Below are positions 34,545 through 45,848 of a stretch of 64,000 bases of DNA, piece by piece (positions within the stretch are counted from its first letter, which is position 1; every line of letters starts with the position of its first letter). Where the stretch lies: contig CM038725.1 of the NCBI GenBank assembly GCA_021613375.1, positions 8,512,589 to 8,576,588 on the forward strand, read 5' to 3'. The notes beneath the pieces are model-generated. The model was not told the origin of the DNA, made no database searches, and was given only the letters and a program-made list of their open reading frames with translations. The stretch comes from Megaleporinus macrocephalus. Taxonomy: Eukaryota > Chordata > Actinopteri > Characiformes > Anostomidae. Made by a program: the position numbers and the translations under genes.

Positions 34545-37500
34545 GTACTGTATGTAACTTTCCTGTGTATACCTCACCTTACACATACACACAGTCACAC
34601 TGAGCATTAACCGTACAGCAATGTTCAAAGCTCTGAAATGTAGACTAGCACCTAAAACTGCCAGTTAACCCTTTGATGCTTATATTAAACTTGACCTATA
34701 GTCATTTTCTATGTTATTGTATGTACTGCTGAGTTATTGTATGTACTGCTGAGTTCTATGTTATTGTATGTACTGCTGAGTATCTCTTTGGTTTATCTTT
34801 GGTTTATCTATTAAAATCAGTTTATTTCATTATTTAATGTTCCAAGTGATTATTAAAAATCTTGTTTTTGATCTTAAATCATTATTTTAATTCATAATTA
34901 TTTACTTCCTGAACAAAAAGAGTATTTGTGAATATGTTCCTGACTGCAAATGTGTCAACAGTTCCTATCAGACTCCTTAGTGAATACATAAGGGTTAACT
35001 TTGACCATTGTTGTGTGTTAAAGGGATAGTGATACAAACATTTGTATCAAAAAGTAAAAAGTATTTGTGAAGATCATTGAATACATTGAGGAATTCATGG
35101 AAGTTTGAATAATATAATTATATTATTGCAAAAATAAAGAAACTAAAATCTTGGGTCGGGTCATTGTGCATTGTTAAATAGGAGGCAGTGCCAAGTCCAC
35201 GAGCTGTTTGTATTCCACAAGCACTTTGCATCCTATCTGTTTTCTGTATTCTTTGTTAGCCTGTTCTTTAATGTAAGATTAAGAACAGCTCCCCCACAGA
35301 ACAGGTACTATTTAGGTGAAGGATCGTTCTCAGCACTGCAGTGACACTGACATGGTGGTGGTGTGTTAGTGTGTGTTGTGCTGATGTGAGTGGATCAGAC
35401 ACAGCAGTGCTGCTGAGGTGTTTTAACCCCTCAGTGTCACTGCTGGACTAAGAATAGTCAAAACTATTGCCCAACCTCAAATGCCACCCACAAGCTCAGC
35501 CGTGGGTACCCGAATGCTGTTATTGCCTATTTATAGAAAGTTTTGCCTGAATTAGGGTTCACTGCATGTTTAGGATATTTATATGAGGTACAAATGGTCC
35601 GACGCTTGATCTCACACAAGCTGCTAAAGCTGTTCATCATACAAAAACGAGGCTTCTCACGAAGCCTCATTTATAAAACTCTGGGTGGAAAAACATTAAA
35701 ATAAGTGGACCCCAAATCATATATTGGGCAAAAATCATATAATCATATTTATAAAAATCCTAAACACTGTTTCTTTTACATATATTACAATATGCTTTTA
35801 AATGCAGATGATGAAGCCTCCTTACCTCCTTACTAGTTAATTACCTAATGAATGCAATATGGAGCTTGCAATGGCAACATTTTGGAGAATGCATGGTGGA
35901 ACCCAAGTTTACTGTGGTACACATAAAAAAAACCCAAATTAACAAGTGTATTCAAATTAATTACATAGATATTTGTTATGGAGGTTCATTTAGTATGAAT
36001 TTGCTGCAATTCCCTAACTTACCACTTCCACTACATGGTATGGCCAATTCCTGACTCTCTCCCAAATATATTTATGACTGTATGAACAAATACTTACTTT
36101 TCTGTGTTATATATCATTTCTAATGCTTCTGTCATATAAGTAAAGAAACAAAAGATGGACTTTTATTGTAAAACCTGGAGAGGAACCAGGCTGAAAAGCG
36201 AAAGCCAAGCTCCTCTGGTTGATACCAGATAACAGACCAAGCACAACATTCTATACAATATTGACTGGAAGAAAACTGTTAGAGTAGAAACAAGAAACAG
36301 CTCTGTGTACTGTGAGGCAGGAGAAGAAATGACTGATTCTGGTGGGCAAACTGATCCAGAAACAGGGGGATCCCGGTCAAGGCAGATAAAGCAACAGTAT
36401 CTGACCACACAGTTGTTTCACATTAGACTACATAGAATGGGCAGTCGTTCTGCATCGGATCACACAGGCTGGGCAGTTGGTTCATTTTAGACCACAAAGT
36501 AGTGGCAGTTTTTTCACTTTAGACTACATAGAATGGACAGTTGTTTCACTTTAGGTCACACAGGATGGGCAGTTTCACTTTAGGTCACACAGGAAGGGCA
36601 GTTGTTTCACTTTAGACTACATATGATGGGCAGTTGTTTTGGGCTGTTGTTTTGTATCGGACTGCACAGGATGGACAGTTGTTTAGCATTAGACCGCACA
36701 GGATGGGTAGTTGTTTCACTTTAGACTACATAGGATGGGCAGTTTCACTTTAGACCTCAAAGGAAGGGCAGTTGTTTCACTTTAGACCACAAAGGAAGTG
36801 CAGGTGTTTGATTTTAGACAGAAAGGAAGGGCAGTTGTTTAGCATTAGACCATAAAGAAAGGGCAGTTGTTTTACTTTAGACTACATAGGATGGGCAGTT
36901 GTTTTAGGCAGTTGTTCTGTATCGGACAGTACAGGATGGGCAGTTGTTTAGCATTAGACCACACAGGATGGGCAGTTGTTTAGCATTAGACCACACAGGA
37001 TGGGCAGGTGTTTTGCATTAGACTACTCAGGATGGGCAGTTGTTCTGCTTCGAATAACACAGGATGGGCAGTTTTTTTTGCTTTTGCTCCCTTTTAATAA
37101 GTATCCTAGTTAACTTTAAAGTTTGAGTTAATTAAACTTAAATATTAAGCAAACAAATAAAAAAATTGTTTAAATTAAAAAAATAATCTGAGTTTTATGT
37201 TTGTTAACTTCTTATTTCAAGGTCACTTCAGATTAAACTTACTTTTTAAAGAGTATTATTTATTTATTTTTACACTGTAATGCTTCTATATGTAATGTCT
37301 TGTTTGCTGTTTATTACAAGGTGTTATGGCATGGTAACCTGAACGTGTTTGTAATGTTAGGTCTCATGGCAGATAACAAGTGGTCAATCACTGTGCCTGA
37401 AGCTGTTCACCAAAATTTTGGTGAAGATGCCATCATCCCTTGCACTTTCACAACTCCATATGCAGACTACCAGGATAATATAAAAGTCATTTGGCGAACC

Positions 37501-40500
37501 CTATGCCCTTTTAAAGGGCCGGTACTCTACTGCTGTCTGAGCAAAGCAAATCCATCAGAAAGTGGACAGAACTGCTCACAGTCGACTGGACGTTACTCTT
37601 TATCTGGTGACCCAAGAAAAAGCAACATCTCTTTAAGGATAAACAATGTATTGTTTGCGGATAGCAAACAGTATTTCTGTCGTTTTGAGTTAAACAAGCA
37701 AGGAGACAACTTTGAAACGGATACAGGAACCAGTTTGAATGTACGAGGTAAAACAGGAATTTTTAAAAATTTTAATTCTTTCAAAAATTCAAGCTGTGAT
37801 AATTGTAAGGATAAAGTAATAATGTGGAGTTATAGCATAACAGTAACAATATTATATTTTTTTTTCCATACAGTGCCTCAAACACTAGAGAGCATCTACA
37901 TACGAACGCTTCCATCAGGGGAGCAGTTTGTTACCTGTGATGTTAAAGGAACTCCTCCTCCAACGGTGACCTGGATCGCTCCAGAACACATAAATTCCTC
38001 CCTGGTGTCTGTTCAGAGTATCTTTGCAAGTGCATCGTCCTCTATTCCTGCAAACCTGACCAACACCAACTACACCTGCCAGATACAAGGCGGGAATGGA
38101 CTGCAGCATCTTACAATGTACTACAGCGGAGCTCAGGAGCAACAGCAGCAACAGCAGCAACAGCAGCAACCACAGCAGATCCCTTTTACGCTCTTTATAG
38201 CCGTCGTGATCGTGGCTGGAGTGTCCTTGACTCTGTTTTTGGTCATCTTGGCAGTACTGTACAAGAAAGGTGAGTAACAAGCTAGTCTTAAGAGGCCAAA
38301 GGTGAACATCTGAGGAGGTATATGATCAGTTATGGGATAAATGTGGGTGGGAACATTGACTGAGTATGAACTCCAATGCTTCTTGAAGGTGTAGCCCAAG
38401 GCAGTGGGTCATGGGGCCCATCAACACGGTCCAATAGACAATGGGTCTGTCTCAGAAACGTCTGAGTAACTACATAGGCAGCATTTTACGTCATAGTATG
38501 CGGCTTCTGACACGTAGGCTGTCCTAATTCTGAGATACCTGAGAACATGCTGTCTACTGAGGAACCTTATTTTGGCCCAATTGTAAAGAAGCATCAAACA
38601 GATTCTTGGCTGCTAAGGCAATGCCATGATGCAGCTCAGGCAAAACTTTTTCCAACATGGCGGACAAAAGCAAAGCTACAAGTGGAGAAGTCGTTTTCAA
38701 ATGTAAGTTATTCTAATGTTTAGTTTCTTGTTATACAAACACACAAAATAGCATTTTGTTTGCAACTAGTCTTTGACTATTTTGACAGTTTTATACTGGA
38801 GGGATTAGCATTTATACTGGAGGGATTAACATTTATGCTGGAGGGGTTAGCATTTATGATGGAGGGATTAGCATTTATGCTGGAGGGATTAGCATTTATA
38901 CTGGAGGGATTAGCATTTAAACTGGAGGGATTAGCATTTATACTGGAGGGATTAGCATTTATACTGGAGGGATTAGCATTTATGCTGGAGGGATTAGCAT
39001 TTATACTGGGGGGATTAGCATTTTTGATGGAGGGATTAGCATTTATACTGGAGGGATTAGCATTTATGCTGGAGGGGTTAGCATTTATGCTGGAGGGATT
39101 AGCATTTATGCTGGAGGGATTAGCATTTATACTGGAGGGATTAGCATTTATACTGGAGGGATTAGCATTTATGCTGGCGTTTTTTTGCGCCTCAGGTTTT
39201 GGATAGCCGGCTGGTACCTTAGCCAGTAGCTAAACTAATGTAAAACATTGGTCTTTAACTAGAGTGTCTCAATAATCTGTCCTACGAGGAGAGATAGAAG
39301 AGATAGTCAGAAAGAATGTGGCTTCTTAAACAGCTGCCTACATACCTAGGCAGCTCACTAGGTTTTGACACAGACCCGATAAGTCTGCCGTTAGCCCATG
39401 GATGTAACATAAGCTAACATGGCTGAAACGTCCCAGCAGAAAACTCTACAAAGAACACATCACATGGATTAAATATATTTTTGCTGTTTAAAGATGGCAA
39501 CTATACAGGAGAGGACAAAAACTTTCTTTACTTTCAGTGTAGGTCAATGGAGCCATTTTTTGTCAAGCTAATTTGGAGAATTTTTATTGGTCCATTCATC
39601 ATGAAATTTTAGCATAATGTGAAAGGCAACTGTCATGTTCAAATGTAGAAAAATAAAAATCCACAAAAATGGGGATACATGATTTACAATGGCCACTGTG
39701 TTAGGTAGCGTTCAAACAATCAGCATTTAGTACTTAGCTTACCGCAAGACTGTAAATATATTGGCGCTTTGTTCAATGCTAGATGTAAGCGTTCTCGCTG
39801 TAGATTAGTAGCTTATCTGCAGACCATCAATAGATTATGTCGACCTCTCTGAAACCATCTGCAGTGCAAAACTGTGGTTCTGTGGAGAAGACACAAGAAA
39901 AACAAGACCCAGCGAAACAGGAACCTTTACTTATTTAACCTTGTAAACCTTATTAAAGAGCTACAGAACCACAACGAGAGAACTGCTATCTGAGCTGGTA
40001 AACCCTGTAGCCTGTCTGACCGCCGACCAGCCACTATGCTTTTAGCTCAAGGCACTGAGAAACAGTGAGAATCTGTTTCTCCTTCTCGCCTGAGTCGCTT
40101 TTACCACATCATATGAACTAGCTGGCCTCCTTGGCTGCACTTTGGAATCAGTGGCAGCAGCAGAGTAGGTCAGTTTTTCAGTTTGGTTGATCTTTGAGCA
40201 CAGTGGCAAAGCGAAGCCGCAGCACTCTCTCCAAACGAAAACTGAATGCAAAGTGTTTTTGCTGCTGGTCACCTGAGTGCACCATTGGATAAACCTATCT
40301 TGTTTCTTCACTCATGGTGCATCTACTATATAGGTAGATACTGTTCAGTTCTACAATTACATATTTTACACCATTTTTTTTCGCTGCACAATTAACCCAT
40401 AAGTTACCCATTCATCAGGTTATTAGGCCCCCAGTAGGACCACCCCTGACAAATGTTATGACCCTGTCTATATTGAATTAAGAAAACCACACAAAGCACA

Positions 40501-41926
40501 GAAGAACAATAAAAGAATGTGTATTGGGCTTAGAGTGAACTTGACAAACACAAACACCGGTACAGACTTCAGGAGTGACCCAGGCCAAAACAATAAACAA
40601 AACACCAGCTAACTAAACAAACAAAACACCTATCTAACCTAGTGATACAAATAAACACAAAAACAGCGTGCTAACCTAACTACTCCCTGACTATAAAAAA
40701 CATACACAAACACCCAAACCCCAACACGAACGGCAGTCACTCCCTATACCGGGCACTGTACAAAAGATTACAAATATTCAAAATATACAAAAGCATCCAA
40801 GTCAAAAGGGGATAGGCAAAGTCGAAACAAACAAGCAAAGGTCAGGTCCAAACAAGCAATCAGAATAAGCACAACAAACTAAATAAATCACCACAATCGA
40901 ACGCCAATGCTGCACCATTTTTTAAAACGAGACGATGACCAAACCACAGGACGGAGGGGGGACACACACAAACAAAGACAGAGACAGAAAAACCCACTGC
41001 ACTTAACACAAAGAAAAGCAGTAAAGTGTAGAAAAGGGCCAATGATGTACAAATAATGTAAAACAGATAGACGACAATCTTTAACCACAGAACTACAAAA
41101 ATAGAGACTTTAATCATACTTGAGTTGTGTGTGGAGTGACACATCACCTGACTTGGTCTTACCTTTAAATGACTCGCTTTTGGGGGACAAAAGTGAAAGC
41201 ACTGAAACATCATAAAATCGGGCCACTAACCTCAATAAATGAAAAATTTTTAACTTGATTTTTGAATGTGTGATTCTGAAAATTAGTTATGCACAGTTTT
41301 GCAACTTACAGCATTGTCTGGTTTCATACAGATCAAATAACAAACGTTTTATTTAAGAAAAAACTTTAAAAACCTTCAGTCTTGCAGGCAGATTGAAGTG
41401 CTACATAGAAAACATGCTATATTTAAAGGAAAGAGGGAATATATCTGGAAATGCATGTATAGCATGTAGTTTGGCCAACTCGTCTGCTGGCTAGCACAAT
41501 AGCTATTATAGTTGTGTATAAATTGTCATGCTAGAATATGTGTTATACAAACATTCTTTTATATACTGCTGTACCGCATGTACAGGTATTTCGCTAATTT
41601 AAAGTTCCTAATTTGAAACTGTGACAGACATGAAATGTTGGTAGTTGTTGTAATTCCAGCAACCTGTAACAAGACTAAACTTAAAACTTAATTTGCACCC
41701 CACAGACTTTAGACTCAACTTACACCTCACAGACTTGATACATCTAATATAGAAGACAATGAGTGTATTAGAATATACTGAGATACTGATCTAAATGAAT
41801 ATGCCGTCTATAAGACGACACTACAGAACGCCACAGGAGGTCATTAGATTTATAACTCCTCTCTTAACGTACGACACCTGTCACATGTACAGTAATAACA
41901 ATAAAACAATCATTTAATTATGTGTG

Positions 41927-41989
<63 letters not shown>

Positions 41990-43086
41990 CCACAGTCACT
42001 TTATATTTTATTATTCTATTGCATTATAAGACTTCATATATGTGCTACAGTCACTGTATATTTTATTCTTCTATTGTATTATAGGACTTTATATATGTGC
42101 CACAGTTACTTTATATTTTATTATTCTATTGTATTATAAGACTTTATATATGTGCCACAGTTACTTTATATTTTATTATTCTATTGTATTATAAGACTTT
42201 ATATATGTGCCACAGTCACTTTATATTTTATTCTTCTATTGTATTATAGGACTTTATATATGTGCCACAGTTACTTTATATTTTATTATTCTATTGTATT
42301 ATAAGACTTCATATATGTGCCACAGTCACTTTATATTTTATTCTTCTATTGCATTATAAGACTTCATATATGTGCCACAGTCACTGTATATTTTATTATT
42401 CTATTGCATTATAAGACTTCATATATGTGCCGCAGTCACTGTATATTTTATTCTTCTATTGTATTATAGGACTTTATGTATGTGCCACAGTCACTTTATA
42501 TTTTATTATTCTATTGTATTATAAGACTTTCTATGTGTGCCACAGTCACTTTATATTTTATTATTCTATTGTATCATAAGACTTTATATATGTGCCACAG
42601 TCACTTTATATTTTATTATTCTATTGCATTATAAGACTTCATATATGTGCCACAGTCACTTTATATTTTATTCTTCTATTGTATTATAAGACTTTATATG
42701 TGTACATATTGCTAATTTCTAATTTGTTGTAAATTATTATTAGAGTGTTTGTTCTTCTACATAACCGGCTGCTACTGTAATAACTGCAATTTTCCCCTGG
42801 GATCAATAAAGTATTACTGATTTCTGAAGAGGTTTAACAGTTACAGTGGTGTGAATCCACTGTCTTGTTTTATTCAGGGTCGTCTAAGTCTTTGGACGCT
42901 GCAAAACAAGTGACAGCTACGAAAGACATGATTACAGAAGAGTAAGGAATACAACACAGTACAGTATACAGAACATCTACATAAGAACGTATAGGCTCAT
43001 TTCTCCATTCAGTCAGGTTTGATTATTAATCTACTTTCCCTTTTTATTACAGAGACTTTCAAGAAGAAGTTTATGCGAATGTTTAA
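34478..43086 (+). CDS. siglec15l: Siglec-15-like receptor, complete five-exon gene
   Basis: Exons 34478-34544, 37361-37747, 37874-38269, 42878-42941 and 43053-43086 join in phases 1, 1, 1, 2 to give 315 residues. The order is signal peptide (1-22), V-set (about 24-151), C2-set (about 153-235), Gln-rich stalk (239-253), membrane span (256-280) and a 35-residue tail. V-set landmarks are Cys50, Trp67, Cys129 and Arg130, with an extra pair Cys80/81 and Cys94. In Siglec-15 the Arg after the F-strand Cys binds sialic acid and a second intra-sheet disulfide is present, so both signatures fit. The C2 domain has Cys173, Trp185 and Cys220. Unlike mammalian Siglec-15 there is no Lys in the membrane span to pair with DAP12. 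The tail instead ends with Tyr312-Ala-Asn-Val, a YxN SH2-binding motif lacking the -2 residue of a strict ITIM. Predicted role: sialoglycan recognition on myeloid-type cells. Confidence 0.85.
35280..35460 (+). mobile_element. Foldback element fragment in intron 1
   Basis: GGTGGTGGTGTGTTAGTGTG and CACAGCAGTGCTGCTGAGGT, then GACTAAGAATAGTC, match the left arm and centre of the element at 1-420. Confidence 0.75.
36405..37078. repeat. Intron 1 minisatellite, about 30-35-bp unit
   Basis: About 18-20 imperfect units of the form GATGGGCAGTTGTTTCACTT plus TAGACTACATAG. About seven units contain TTTCACTT, which on the minus strand reads AAGTGAAA, matching the AANNGAAA half-site bound by interferon regulatory factors. 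The array lies about 300 bp upstream of the V-set exon. Confidence 0.85.
37361..37747 (+). CDS. siglec15l: siglec15-like exon 2, V-set domain
   Basis: Acceptor GTAATGTTAG at 37351-37360 and donor CGAG|GTAAAA. An alternative acceptor at 37320 has a better pyrimidine tract but hits a stop at once in phase, so it was rejected. Codes for the Trp-Ser-x-x-Val-Pro start, Cys-Thr-Phe-Thr, Ile-Trp-Arg, Gly-Arg-Tyr-Ser and Tyr-Phe-Cys-Arg blocks. N-glycosylation sequons at Asn93 and Asn111. Confidence 0.88.
37874..38269 (+). CDS. siglec15l: siglec15-like exon 3, C2 domain, poly-Gln stalk and membrane span
   Basis: Acceptor after a T-rich tract (CCATACAG at 37866-37873), donor AAAG|GTGAGT. The C2 domain (Cys173-Trp185-Cys220) and the membrane span (residues 256-280) are in one exon. 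In many Ig receptors a phase-1 intron separates these, so an intron may have been lost. Ten consecutive Gln codons (CAA/CAG mixed, 38140-38169) form the stalk and are a likely site of length polymorphism. The mixed codons slow expansion. Several Asn-x-Ser/Thr sequons (Asn192, Asn212, Asn217) suggest glycosylation. Confidence 0.85.
38443..39377. mobile_element. TIR element in intron 3 carrying a minisatellite
   Basis: GGGTCTGTCTCAGAAACGTC at 38443 is mirrored by the end CTAGGTTTTGACACAGACCC at 39358-39377. The inner words ACATAGGCAGC and GCTGCCTAC are also inverted, giving imperfect terminal repeats of about 40-60 bp. The interior includes the 21-bp array at 38793-39178. No transposase was seen. 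Confidence 0.6.
38793..39178. repeat. 21-bp minisatellite, about 18 units
   Basis: Unit ATACTGGAGGGATTAGCATTT with few substitutions and no frame-breaking indels. Because 21 is a multiple of three, it reads as a heptapeptide repeat Glu-Gly-Leu-Ala-Phe-Ile-Leu. It lies in an intron and inside a transposable element, so it is not treated as a gene. Confidence 0.95.
39485..39700 (+). mobile_element. Palindromic MITE copy in intron 3
   Basis: TATACAGGAGAGGACAAAAA, TTTTTATTGGTCCATTCATC and AAAATGGGGATACATGATTT follow the family consensus in order; the left terminus is eroded. Confidence 0.75.
40430..41220. other. Intron 3 AC-rich stretch, nothing recognised
   Basis: Long run biased to A and C on the plus strand (40500-40900) followed by mixed sequence. 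It may be the antisense of a T/G-rich retroelement tail, but no second copy was found. Confidence 0.3.
41929..42830 (+). repeat. (TA)n, 55-bp tandem array and LINE/SINE-like 3' tail in intron 3
   Basis: A TA run (41929-41986) is followed by about 13 units of 55 bp, each with TATGTGCCACAGTCACTTTA and CTATTGTATTATAAGACTT; start positions 41986, 42041 and 42096 give the period. After the last unit (about 42705) the sequence ends with CCCCTGGGATCAATAAAGTA, the 3' tail motif seen also in reverse at 46832-46860. This suggests that the array expanded inside a retroelement 3' region. Confidence 0.8.
42878..43086 (+). CDS. siglec15l: siglec15-like exons 4 and 5, cytoplasmic tail
   Basis: Exon 4 (42878-42941) follows TTTATTCAG and ends at GAAGA|GTAAGG in phase 2. 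Exon 5 (43053-43086) follows TTTTTATTACAG and ends with TAA at 43084-43086. Residues 284-315 contain basic and acidic residues and finish with Glu-Glu-Val-Tyr-Ala-Asn-Val. Tyr followed by x-Asn is the consensus for Grb2-type SH2 domains, and Tyr-x-x-Val is half of an ITIM. Confidence 0.8.
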
Positions 43087-43098
43087 GCCTGGCTGAAG

Positions 43099-43371
43099 AG
43101 TTCGATTCCCGGTCTGTGTGGAATGTGTATGTTCTCCCTGTGCTTGAGTGGGTTTCCTCCGGGTACTCAGTTTCCTCCTGCAGTCCAAACACAAGCATGT
43201 TAGGTTGATCCTCACTCTAAATTGCTCGTAGGTGTGAGTGTGTGTTGGCCATGCGATGGACTGGCAACCTGTCTATTGTGTACTCTTCGCCCAATGACTC
43301 TGGTATTGGCTCCAGAATTCCCAGTGACCCCGACTAGTGGGATAAAGCAGAAGATAATGGATGGATGGATG
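43099..43371 (+). mobile_element. SINE-A copy in the 3' UTR, 5'-truncated
   Basis: Begins at the B-box region (GTTCGATTCCCGGTC) 13 bases after the stop codon and ends ATGGATGGATG. It lacks the A-box head. If the transcript runs to the AATAAA words near 44096 or 44337, this SINE forms the first part of the 3' UTR. Confidence 0.85.
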
Positions 43372-43971
43372 TTTATTTTTTGCTCACAAAGAATTCTGAC
43401 CTTTCATATTTTAGTGAAATTGAGTGGAATTTCATGTGTTTTTTTTATTCTAGCTTATTGTTTAGCATCATGAAATTTGCTTGGTAAATCATTGTGACTG
43501 AAACTGCAGTACCCTGTGGTGGGTGAAGACCCCCCCCACCACTCAGCAAAGGGTGAAAAAAGTATGAGACAGAGTTTCCTGTAACTTCTTCATACTTAAC
43601 TGAGTTTGGGTTACATGTGCCATCCTATGCCGGCCATGCTAAAATGTTGTCTATTAAAAATCTATCTAAAATTTCTCTGTGTAATATTTATAGTTTATAA
43701 AGACACTTTTAGTGAGGATTGTGTTTTGTGATGGAACTTTGTAGTAGGGATGAGGTGTGAGACGTGAAGAGATGTATGCAAATGTTTACGTCTAAATGAG
43801 CGCCATCCAAGCAACTCCAGCGCAGCAGTTTTTCTTATGAAACACTGTCATTTTTCAGATTCATATTTAATTAGATTTTTTGTTCATTAAAATATTGACA
43901 GTATACTTTGATTGTAAATGTTCATGATTTTATATTTTGAGTAAACGTCAGTTTGTCCTGTGAAAGGTAGG

Positions 43972-44003
<32 letters not shown>

Positions 44004-45280
44004 GGTTTGTGGTTTCTTGAATTTTGTCGCAAACTGAGTAAAAGGACACTCCGGCTTCTGCCATTCAAACACAAGCATAATTCTAAACTTCAAAGTAAAT
44101 AAATTGTGTTTTTACAGAGTTTGGAATAGCTGCAAGTTAGAAGTTGTGTACATATTTGAACGCCTAATATGTTTTCTTGCTGTTTTGCTGTTATGATGAT
44201 GAGGAAATATAAATTGTATACTGTTGTCAATCTGTCCTTTAGTACAGTGAATTTTTTATAATTTGATGAATTGTTTATCTGTCAATCTGCCAAAATCAGA
44301 TTAAATGGAAAATACATTCACATTTTGTCTTATCCTGAAATAAATATTTTCCCCAAACTCTTTGTACCTAAATTGTTGGCAACCCAAAAAATTCTTATGA
44401 ATAAAGTCTAATATTTCCATTTTTATTTCATGTGTTCACCTGAGCAAGTCTGTATTCAGTCTGTCCTGGTCGTTCATTATAATTGTTGTGATTATGTTGT
44501 GGTTGTTACGCTGTACCTGTCCGTTCGTCTGTTTAATAAAAACTCTGTTTGTTTGAAAGCTCACAAGTGTGTTCGCCACCTCCATCAGCTCCAGTCGTGA
44601 CACAATGCAAATGAATTTAACACATTAAATTCAACACATTCTTCTAAGAATTGCTGCCCGTTACTAATAAATTTCAAATCATGCTTTTATTAATTGTTAA
44701 TCTTGAAATTGGTTTTAATGCTTCAAGTTCCTCGGCGTGGCAGTATGCTTTAGCTTAAGATGCTTGGCAGTTTGGGTTTTTTAATTTTACAGCTTTCTTC
44801 TATCCTTGTTATATCCATTTCAGCTGCTTGAGTATAAACTTTGAGTCTTTTTATTGCAGTAAATGTGTTGCTTCTCTGATCTGGATGCAAGTGTTACAGG
44901 AATGGGGTGCATTGGTTTTGGGGTTCATATTAACTTGTTGTCTCATTTAAATAATGTGGGCTTACAGGTGACATGGCCAACACCGTAGTTAGTGTGTCAT
45001 CATTGTGGTTCTGCATAGGCCTCCTTAAATTTGTTGTGATACCATGAATATTTATCTTACTACCTAAAAATTTTTTAGATAGTGGGTCACAAATATGCCC
45101 CCAGGGGCCTGATCCGTGCCTGCATGTTCTAATTAAGAAAAGCATGTGGAATCCCATATGTGGTTAAAGACTCTTCCATGTATAAGAGCGAATGGAAGAA
45201 GCAGGAGTCAGCAAGAGGCTTTAATTATGTCTGTATGCAACCTTGTACATTCATTATTCTTTGTGCTAATACAGAAGATC
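43372..45280. other. 3' flank of the siglec15-like gene
   Basis: AT-rich, with candidate polyadenylation signals near 44096 and 44337 and a (GTAT)n run at 43971-44000. At 44375-44452 a fragment (TTGTTGGCAACCCAA, TTCACCTGAGCAA) matches the Tc1-like element at 45320-45430. At 44462-44602 a TGTC...GACA bounded segment with an AATAAA looks like a short LTR piece, but no target duplication was found. Confidence 0.4.
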
Positions 45281-45282
45281 TA

Positions 45283-45761
45283 CAGTGCCCTCCACAGATA
45301 TTGGCATCAATGGTAAAGAATTGTTGTTGGCAACCCAAGAAATTTTCATGAGTGAAATAATAATATTAATGAAATAATATTTCTATTCATATTTTCATTC
45401 ATGTTTCAAACTTCACCTGAGCAATTAGAAACTCTTAAACAGTCATTATTTCCAGTTACACTAGGGTATAAATATGGGGTGACATACAGGGGAACTCATT
45501 CCATTACGCATCCATTACTATGAGAGGGACAGCAGAGAATACAGCAGTGATATGTAACAAGTGGCCAAAGAATCTCCAAGGAACTTACCTGATGAATGCA
45601 GACCTCCAGATCTTGGGGTCAGAACATCCCCCAAACTAGAATCAGATGCCACACAGTTGACAATAGACCACAAATTGTTTGAACCAACAAACTTCAGTGT
45701 TTACAAATGACAGTCGATCGCCAAAAAACAAAAAAGAAATAATAATTAAAAAAAAGAAAAA

Positions 45762-45848
<87 letters not shown>

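Noticed and set aside
37321..37360. Earlier splice acceptor for the V exon at 37320
   Set aside because: It has a better pyrimidine tract, but in the required phase it meets a stop codon after four codons.
38760..39206. 148-codon frame of heptapeptide repeats
   Set aside because: Lies in an intron, inside a transposon, and follows only from a 21-bp unit being divisible by three.
44462..44602. Third solo LTR (TGTC...GACA with AATAAA)
   Set aside because: Only 141 bp and no target-site duplication could be found; may be an LTR fragment at most.
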